Assembly (NCBI GenBank): GCA_005777415.1
Contig: SXMI01000306.1
Location: 1-17,777, forward strand
DNA length: 17,777 nucleotides
Direction of reading: 5' to 3'
Origin: Actinomycetota bacterium
GTDB lineage: Bacteria > Actinomycetota > Acidimicrobiia > Acidimicrobiales > Microtrichaceae
A model generated the notes under the pieces. It saw only the letters and a list, made by a program, of their open reading frames with translations, did no database searches and was not told the origin of the DNA. Every line of letters begins with the position of its first letter. Positions within the stretch are counted from its first letter, which is position 1. The translations under genes and the position numbers were made by a program. Below, piece by piece: positions 12,821-17,777 of this stretch.

Positions 12821-13588
12821 GTGAGCGTCGAGCGTCCGGAACGACTCGCAGCCCTGCGTGAGCTGATCGAGCAGGTCCAGCCGGTCGTGGGCGCGCACGA
12901 GCGGACCCTCGAGGTGGACCCGCCCGTGCGGGAGCTGCTGCCCCTCGGGGCGTTGCAGCGGGGCACGACCGTCTGGGTGGGCGGCGGCGCCGGGGCCACC
13001 TCGCTGGCCATGGCGGTGGTGGCCGGACCCAGCCGGTGCGGGTCCTGGGTCGGTTGCGTGTCGGTGTCCTCGTTGGGTTGGGCGGCGGCGGCCGAGCTCG
13101 GTGTCGACCTGTCCCGCGTGGCGGTGGTCCGCGCCGATGGCCCGGACTGGGCGACGGTCGCCGCCACGCTCGTGGACGGGTTCGACGTGGTGCTCTGCGG
13201 TCCCGACCACCGTCCCGGCCGGCGTGAGGTGTCCCGGCTCGCCGCCCGTGCCCGGGAGCGCGGGGCGGTCGTGGTGGCCCTGGACGACGCCCCGGACGCC
13301 CGGGCGTGGCCCGGGGTGGACCTGCGTCTCCACGTGGACGCCCGGACCTCCGGACGTTGGGACGGGGCGGGTCGGGGGTGGGGGGCGCTGCGGTCACGGG
13401 CGATCACCGTGGTGGCCTCGGGTCGTCACGGGGTGGACCGCTCCCGGCGGGTGGAGCTGCTGCTGCCCGGTCCGACCGGGGTTGCGGCATCCGCTTCGGC
13501 CGGTGCGCCCGGGTCCGGGACCGAGGTGGCATCGCCCGTTCCGGTCGGTTCGGACCGGGTCGTGCCGTTCCGGGTCCGGTCGGCCTGA
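12821..13588 (+). CDS. imuA': ImuA'-like mutasome accessory protein (RecA-fold)
   Basis: This 255-aa protein has the shape of a RecA-like domain and lies directly before imuB under a LexA box, which is the classic imuA'-imuB arrangement. In mycobacteria ImuA' and ImuB help the error-prone polymerase DnaE2 to copy damaged DNA. The region RELLPLGALQRGTTVWVGGGAGATSLAMAV (P-loop position G54-S61) matches the RecA/ImuA Walker A place, but the lysine is replaced (GGGAGATS), so ATP binding is doubtful. Further RecA-fold strands are VSVSSLGWAAAAELGVDLSRVAVV and DVVLCG. The tail is basic then Ser/Ala/Pro-rich, the usual variable ImuA' C-terminus. The GTG start lies 7 nt after a -10 element. The name rests on context and fold features more than on strong similarity. 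Confidence 0.82.
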   Translation: MSVERPERLAALRELIEQVQPVVGAHERTLEVDPPVRELLPLGALQRGTTVWVGGGAGATSLAMAVVAGPSRCGSWVGCVSVSSLGWAAAAELGVDLSRVAVVRADGPDWATVAATLVDGFDVVLCGPDHRPGRREVSRLAARARERGAVVVALDDAPDARAWPGVDLRLHVDARTSGRWDGAGRGWGALRSRAITVVASGRHGVDRSRRVELLLPGPTGVAASASAGAPGSGTEVASPVPVGSDRVVPFRVRSA

Positions 13589-13604
13589 GCGGCGGCATCG
13601 ATCG

Positions 13605-15260
13605 GTGGGTACCTCGTCGCTGCGGTCGCTGGCCGTGGAGGTCGCGGACTTCCCCGCCGTGGCGCTGGGCCGGCCGGCGGACGTCCCGGTCGCGGTGCTG
13701 CGGGCCAACCGGATCGTGGCGGCGTCCGCCGCCGCCCGGAGTCAGGGGGTGGTGCCCGGGCTCCGGCGTCGTGAGGCCCAGTCCAGGTGCCCCTCCCTCG
13801 AGCTGCACGCCCACGACGACGCCCGTGACGCCCGCTCCTTCGAGCCGGCGCTGCAGGCGCTGGAGGACCTGGCGCCCCGGGTGGAGGTGGTCCGGGCCGG
13901 CCGCTGCGTGGTGCCGACCCGTGGGCCGTCCCGCTACCACGGTGGGGATCGCGCGTTGAGCCGGCTCGTCCTGGATCGGGTCCGGAGTGCCCTCGACGTG
14001 GACATGGACGTCCGGGTGGGGGTCGGTGTCGCCGACGGTCCACGGGCCGCCCAGATCGTGGCGGTGGAGGCGGCCCGCTCCGGCGAGCCGGTCGTGGTGC
14101 CCCCCGGGGCGACGGCCGACCACCTCGCCCCGCTGCCCGTTCGGGTCCTGGAGGGGGTGCTGGACCCCGATGCGCTGGCGGGCCGGGTCGGGGTCACGTC
14201 CGGCGGGACACCGGGCGGCGAGCGCTTCGCCGACCTGCTCCGTCGGCTCGGCATCCGGACGGTCGGCCACCTGGCTGCGCTCCCGGCGCCCGACGTCTCG
14301 GCCCGGTTCGGTGGTCTCGGTCGGGCCGCCCACCAGGTGGCGACCGGTCGTGAGACGGTGCCGGCCGACGTGGTCGAGGCACCGGTGGACCTGTCGGTCG
14401 TCGGTGACGTGGACCCTCCGGCGGACCGGGTGGACCGGGTTGCGTTCGTCGCCAAGGTGCTCGCCGACCAGCTCGACGACCGGCTGGGTGGGCGGGGGTT
14501 GGCCTGCACCCGTGTGCTGGTGCGGGTCGAGACCGTCGACGGCGAGCAGCTCGAGCGGCTCTGGCGGCACGAGGGGGTGCTCACCCCCTCGGCGATCGCC
14601 CAGCGGATTCGGTGGCAGCTCGACGGGTGGCTCCGATTCCGGCAGCGGTCCGGCCTGTCCGAGGGCGGCGTCTGTCGCATCGGTCTCGTCCCCGACCAGG
14701 TGGTGGCGGACGCCGGTCGCCAACTCGGGCTCTGGGGAGGCTCCGACGACTCCACCGAGCGGGCCCTGCGGGCGCTGGCCCGGCTCCAGGGCCAGCTGGG
14801 GGTGGACGCCGTGCTGGTCCCGGAGTGGGCGGGGGGTCGATCACCGGGCGAGCGGGTCCGCGTGGTTCCGTTGGAGGGGGTCGACCTCTCCGGGCGGGCC
14901 GGGCCGCCGGTCGCCCCCTGGCCGGGATCGCTGCCGTCGCCGTCGCCCAGTCGGATCTGGTCGACGCCCCGGGAGGTGGAGGTGCTCGGGGCGGACGGTC
15001 TCCCGGTCCGGGTCAGCGGGCGCGGCCACCTGAGTTCCATGCCGACCCGTTGCCGTCTGGACGGCCGGGCGTGGGTGGTGGTGCGTTCGTGGGCCGGCCC
15101 GTGGTGCAGCGACGAGCGCTGGTGGGACGCCACCGCGCATCGCCGTCGGGCCCGGATCCAGGTCGTGGTGGGCGCCCCGGAGGGTGACCCGTCGCCGGAG
15201 GCCGCGCACCTGCTCACCCTCGAGTCGGGGACATGGTGGCTGGAGGCCACCTGGGATTGA
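13605..15260 (+). CDS. imuB: ImuB, Y-family polymerase-like mutasome scaffold
   Basis: This is a 551-aa Y-family polymerase homologue without polymerase activity, acting as the hub that joins DnaE2, ImuA' and the sliding clamp. The N-terminus SLAVEVADFPAVALG and VAVLRANRIVAASAAARSQGVVPGLRRREAQSRCP are characteristic of ImuB. Where active Y-family enzymes have the SxDE catalytic motif, this protein has RCVVPTRGPSRYHGG, so catalytic acids are missing, as in other ImuB proteins. The thumb/little-finger region follows, and a likely beta-clamp motif QLGLW is at 373-377. The rest (to about 551) is the ImuB C-terminal tail (RVVPLEGVDLSG...). The GTG at 13605 is 16 nt after the imuA' stop. The frame is open further upstream, but only over imuA'. 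No dnaE2 is present in the window. Confidence 0.92.
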   Translation: MGTSSLRSLAVEVADFPAVALGRPADVPVAVLRANRIVAASAAARSQGVVPGLRRREAQSRCPSLELHAHDDARDARSFEPALQALEDLAPRVEVVRAGRCVVPTRGPSRYHGGDRALSRLVLDRVRSALDVDMDVRVGVGVADGPRAAQIVAVEAARSGEPVVVPPGATADHLAPLPVRVLEGVLDPDALAGRVGVTSGGTPGGERFADLLRRLGIRTVGHLAALPAPDVSARFGGLGRAAHQVATGRETVPADVVEAPVDLSVVGDVDPPADRVDRVAFVAKVLADQLDDRLGGRGLACTRVLVRVETVDGEQLERLWRHEGVLTPSAIAQRIRWQLDGWLRFRQRSGLSEGGVCRIGLVPDQVVADAGRQLGLWGGSDDSTERALRALARLQGQLGVDAVLVPEWAGGRSPGERVRVVPLEGVDLSGRAGPPVAPWPGSLPSPSPSRIWSTPREVEVLGADGLPVRVSGRGHLSSMPTRCRLDGRAWVVVRSWAGPWCSDERWWDATAHRRRARIQVVVGAPEGDPSPEAAHLLTLESGTWWLEATWD

Positions 15261-15339
15261 CCGTGGCTGGCTTGCACTGGCCGGATTCTCAGAGGGGGCT
15301 GCCGCCGGGGAGCCGAACCTGAGAGACTGGACGGGTCGC

Positions 15340-15358
15340 CGTTCCGACGAGCGGAACG
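15340..15358 (+). other. Hairpin in the leader of the response regulator gene
   Basis: CGTTCCG (15340-15346) and CGGAACG (15352-15358) pair perfectly around ACGAG. It lies between imuB and the response regulator, 43 nt before the ATG. It may terminate imuB transcripts, be an operator with dyad symmetry, or be a 5' UTR structure. The sequence alone does not decide. Confidence 0.4.
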
Positions 15359-15386
15359 CCGATCGTCACCGGACCACGAACCCGAC

Positions 15387-15391
15387 AGGAG
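15387..15391 (+). promoter_or_regulatory. Shine-Dalgarno of the response regulator gene
   Basis: AGGAG lies 10 nt before the ATG at 15402. Unlike several genes to its left, this one has a normal leader of up to 141 bp after imuB. Confidence 0.6.
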
Positions 15392-15401
15392 CACCATCAG
15401 C

Positions 15402-16100
15402 ATGGCCGACGCCCCCGAAGCCCGGATCCTGATCGTGGAGGACGAGGAGGCGCTCGCCGACGGTGTCGCCCGGGGCCTGACCGCCGAGGGCTTCGAGGTC
15501 GCCATCGCCCACGACGGGCTGACCGGCCTGGAGCAGGCCCGCAGCGAGGACATCGACGCGATCGTCCTGGACATCATGTTGCCGGGCATGAACGGCTACC
15601 GGGTCTGCCAGACCCTGCGCGACGAGGGGGTGGGCACGCCCATCCTGATGCTCACGGCGAAGGACGGCGAGTACGACGAGGCCGAGGCCCTCGACACCGG
15701 TGCCGACGACTTCCTGTCCAAGCCCTTCAGCTTCGTGGTGCTCGTCGCTCGGATCCGGGCGCTGCTGCGACGCTCGACCGACGGCCGAGGGCAGCCGTTG
15801 GTGATCGGCGACCTGATGCTCGACCCGATCTCGCGGACCTGCCACCGGGGCGAGACCCTCATCTCGTTGACGACCCGGGAGTACGAGCTGCTCGAGCGGC
15901 TCATGCGACGGCCGGGTCAGGTCATCGACAAGCAGGACCTGCTCGAGCAGGTGTGGGGTGAGGACTTCGAGGGCGACCCGAACGTGGTCGAGGTCTACCT
16001 CGGCTACCTGCGCCGCAAGCTCGACCGCCCGTTCGGCCGCAACGACATCCGCACCGTCCGGGGGGCCGGCGACCGGATCGGGAGCGAGGACCGTGGCTGA
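15402..16100 (+). CDS. OmpR-family response regulator
   Basis: This 232-aa transcription factor has a receiver domain (residues about 8-122) and a C-terminal winged-helix DNA-binding domain (about 135-228). In the receiver, the acidic pair E13/D14, the phosphorylated D57 (VLDIMLPGMNG), T85 (MLTAK) and K107 (SKPF) are all present, so it should be phosphorylatable. The effector has the OmpR pattern LTTREYELLERLMRRPGQVIDKQDLLEQVWG, the recognition helix NVVEVYLGYLRRKLD and the wing IRTVRGAGDRI. The usual ending is RTVRGxGYRL, and here the GDRI variant is followed by a short tail. It overlaps the kinase gene by 8 bp and is surely its partner. It resembles the MprA/TcrA/TrcR group of actinobacteria. 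The target genes are unknown. Confidence 0.93.
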   Translation: MADAPEARILIVEDEEALADGVARGLTAEGFEVAIAHDGLTGLEQARSEDIDAIVLDIMLPGMNGYRVCQTLRDEGVGTPILMLTAKDGEYDEAEALDTGADDFLSKPFSFVVLVARIRALLRRSTDGRGQPLVIGDLMLDPISRTCHRGETLISLTTREYELLERLMRRPGQVIDKQDLLEQVWGEDFEGDPNVVEVYLGYLRRKLDRPFGRNDIRTVRGAGDRIGSEDRG

Positions 16101-17652
16101 GGCCCCGTCGCCGCGGCGGCTCTCGCTCGGCGACCGGTGGCGGAACTCGGTCCGGTTCCGCTCGACGGCGATCGTCGTGGTCATGGTGGGGGCGTCGCTG
16201 ACGGTCGGGCTGTTCGTGATCGACCAGTGGTTGACCACGGCGCTGCGCAACGACGTCACGAGCCGGAGCGGCCGGGTGGTCGAGTCGATGGCCGACGCGT
16301 TGGTCCAGGGTCAGGTTCCCGCCGAGTTGTTCTCGTCGCCGGCCGAGTTCCAGCAGCGGATCGGCGCCGGCACGGGGGTCGGGCCGATGGGTTCCCTCGA
16401 CGACCTCGAGGACGTGATCTCGTCGACCTACTTCTACCTGGACGGCCCGGCGTTCTCGCAGCTCAAGGTGCGTGGCGTCGACGCCCAGGGGCGGCTCGTC
16501 CTCTTCGGCCGGGACGGCCCCATGCTGCCCTCGCCCGACGAGGCCTTCGAGGTGACCCGCACCGTGCCGACCCGATGGGGCGACCTGACGATCCACGCCG
16601 TGTCGTCGGTCGGTGACGTCGACCGTTCCGTGGCGGCGTTCCGCAACGTGCTGGTGCTGATGTTCACCGTGCTGACCCTGGCCGCCGGCTACCTGACCTG
16701 GAAGATGACCGGCGTGGCGCTGGCCCCGGTGGCCGAGATGACCCGCCGGGTGCGGGAGATCACCACCACCGGCAACCTGGAGGCGCGGGTGCCCGTGTCG
16801 CCGATCGGTGACGAGGTGACGGACCTGGGCCAGACGCTGAACGCCATGATCGACCGGGTCGAGTCGGCCTCCAAGCGACAGCGGGAGTTCGTCTCCGACG
16901 CCAGCCACGAGCTCCGCTCACCCATCTCCTCGATCCGGGCCCAACTGGAGTCGGCGCTCCGGGTTCCCGACCAGCAGGACTGGCCCGACGTGGCGGCGGT
17001 GGTGCTGGCCGAGGATCTCCGGCTCGAGCACCTCGTCAACAACCTCCTGGCGCTGGCCAAGATCGAGGAGGGGCGCATCGCGCCACGGGCCGAGGTCGAC
17101 CTGGACGAGATCGTGCTGGCCCAGCGTCCACGGATGACGACCGTGTCGCTCGATCTGGCGGGCGTGTCGGCCGGGCGCGTCTGGGGCAACGAGGGCGAGT
17201 TGACGAGCGTGGTCCGGAACCTCATGGACAACGCCGCCCGGCACGCCGAAGCGCAGGTGCAGGTATCGCTCCAGCAGGCCGGCCCCGGGGTGGTGCTGCG
17301 CGTCGGGGACGATGGCCCGGGGGTCCCCGTCGAGCAGCGCGCGTCGATCTTCGAGCGGTTCGCCCGACTCGACGCCGGCCGGGAGCGGGACGCCGGTGGC
17401 GCAGGTCTGGGCCTGGCGCTGACGAAGCGGATCGTGGAGCAGCACGGCGGCCGGATCTCGGTGGAGGACAGCCCGCTCGGCGGCGCCGGGTTCGTCGTCG
17501 CCCTCCCGTCGGCGGCCTGGTCCATGGGGGTCGACCCGGGGGTGTCGAGCGAGGTCGATGAGGATCTCGACCCGGACCCCGATGACGGCGCTTCCGGTGA
17601 CGGGGCCCCGACGGACGCCGTTCAGGAGGTGCCGGCGACGACCGGGACGTGA
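16093..17652 (+). CDS. Sensor histidine kinase, partner of the OmpR-family regulator
   Basis: This is a membrane kinase of 519 aa with the standard order. TM1 is at about residues 24-43, then an extracytoplasmic sensor region of about 140 residues, TM2 at about 185-204 (NVLVLMFTVLTLAAGYLTW), HAMP to about 258, HisKA with phospho-acceptor H272 (FVSDASHELRSP), and HATPase_c with the N-box NLMDNAARH (N376/N380), the G1 box GDDGPGVP (405-412) and FERFARLD...AGLGLALTKRIVEQHGG. The start is the GTG at 16093, preceded by a GGAGCGAGGA purine-rich stretch, with an 8-bp overlap with the regulator gene. After the catalytic domain there is an acidic tail of about 40 residues (VDEDLDPDPDD...). No cysteine- or metal-type sensor motif is evident, so the signal is unknown. 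The last 31 bp overlap the convergent EAL gene. Confidence 0.93.
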   Translation: MAEAPSPRRLSLGDRWRNSVRFRSTAIVVVMVGASLTVGLFVIDQWLTTALRNDVTSRSGRVVESMADALVQGQVPAELFSSPAEFQQRIGAGTGVGPMGSLDDLEDVISSTYFYLDGPAFSQLKVRGVDAQGRLVLFGRDGPMLPSPDEAFEVTRTVPTRWGDLTIHAVSSVGDVDRSVAAFRNVLVLMFTVLTLAAGYLTWKMTGVALAPVAEMTRRVREITTTGNLEARVPVSPIGDEVTDLGQTLNAMIDRVESASKRQREFVSDASHELRSPISSIRAQLESALRVPDQQDWPDVAAVVLAEDLRLEHLVNNLLALAKIEEGRIAPRAEVDLDEIVLAQRPRMTTVSLDLAGVSAGRVWGNEGELTSVVRNLMDNAARHAEAQVQVSLQQAGPGVVLRVGDDGPGVPVEQRASIFERFARLDAGRERDAGGAGLGLALTKRIVEQHGGRISVEDSPLGGAGFVVALPSAAWSMGVDPGVSSEVDEDLDPDPDDGASGDGAPTDAVQEVPATTGT

Positions 17653-17777
17653 GCGCCGTCGGCGCGGGTCCGGCGCTCGACGAGTCGCTCGAACGCCGCA
17701 GTCGGCAGCGGCGGCGCGTACAGGAACCCCTGCACGACGTCGCAGCCGGCCTGGGCCAGCATGTCGCGCTGGGCCTC
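17622..17777 (-). CDS. EAL-domain protein, C-terminal end only (cyclic di-GMP phosphodiesterase-like)
   Basis: Fifty-one C-terminal residues are present before the window edge: EAQRDMLAQAGCDVVQGFLYAPPLP, the typical last strand of EAL domains (QxxxLxxxGCDxxQGYxxxxP), then a short Arg-rich and Pro/Val tail ending in TGA. EAL proteins cleave cyclic di-GMP, but the catalytic glutamate motif lies outside the window, so activity cannot be judged. Its stop lies inside the histidine kinase gene, tail to tail. Confidence 0.85.
   Translation of the reverse strand, partial: EAQRDMLAQAGCDVVQGFLYAPPLPTAAFERLVERRTRADGAHVPVVAGTS

Noticed and set aside
13101..13604. Extended N-terminus for ImuB in the open frame upstream of 13605
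   Set aside because: This part overlaps imuA' out of frame and is Trp/Arg/Pro-rich shadow sequence. ImuB homology starts right after 13605.
15315..15343. GAACC ... CGTT as an ECF-sigma promoter before the response regulator
   Set aside because: The spacing of about 20 nt is too long for the usual 16-17 nt, and GGAAC is incomplete (CGAAC).
1..17777. Search for CRISPR repeats, tRNA or rRNA genes, insertion-sequence ends, toxin-antitoxin pairs or a phage-defence island
   Set aside because: No regular spaced repeats, tRNA cloverleaf, transposase or recognised defence gene was seen. Apart from the points listed, the window reads as ordinary core and accessory chromosome.

Overview
This is chromosomal DNA from a high-GC bacterium with about 70% G+C, strong G/C third-position bias and frequent GTG starts. 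The gene families point to an actinobacterium: a GlbO-type group II truncated haemoglobin, an ImuA'/ImuB pair behind a CGAAC-N4-GTTCG LexA box, type-2 TrpB, an actinobacterial-style small winged-helix protein, and TANNNT promoters placed directly on start codons (leaderless transcripts). An acidimicrobial lineage is my best guess, but that is inference. No rRNA, tRNA, CRISPR array, insertion sequence or prophage gene is visible, and base composition stays uniform apart from one AT-rich intergenic spot near 2950-3000.

Layout. (1) 1-2929, minus strand: a winged-helix regulator, then sbcD and sbcC (truncated by the window edge), the MRN-like DNA-end-processing nuclease. (2) 2998-3957, plus: an SbtA-type sodium-dependent bicarbonate permease, divergent from the regulator across an AT-rich spacer with an imperfect palindrome. 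(3) 4072-6407, plus: an ABC permease and its ATPase, translationally coupled. (4) 6501-11481, plus: four genes that are probably transcribed separately. They are an exported FAD oxidoreductase related to carotenoid desaturases, a class III PLP aminotransferase, a TrpB2-type enzyme preceded by a possible 11-codon leaderless upstream ORF, and a small membrane protein. (5) 11746-12330, minus: a truncated haemoglobin with a Pro/Glu-rich N-terminal extension, and, divergent from it, a stand-alone Nfu/NifU N-terminal-like protein (12418-12759). (6) 12821-15260, plus: imuA'-imuB, the accessory part of the mycobacterial-type DnaE2 mutasome, with a LexA box overlapping the promoter. (7) 15402-17652, plus: an OmpR-family response regulator and its histidine kinase, coupled by overlap. 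(8) 17622-17777, minus: the C-terminus of an EAL-domain protein, whose 3' end overlaps the kinase gene tail to tail.

The window carries two DNA-repair modules (SbcCD, and LexA-regulated ImuA'B without a local dnaE2), one transporter/regulator pair that may sense inorganic carbon, one ABC exporter, and a two-component system. I do not see a convincing new multi-gene system. The most interesting points are regulatory: repeated leaderless promoter geometry, the LexA/-10 overlap, the small upstream ORF before trpB2 and the palindrome between the regulator and sbtA. Some protein-level oddities also stand out: the acidic insert in SbcC, a lysine-less P-loop in ImuA', the exported desaturase-like enzyme, and the repeat-encoded extension of the globin.
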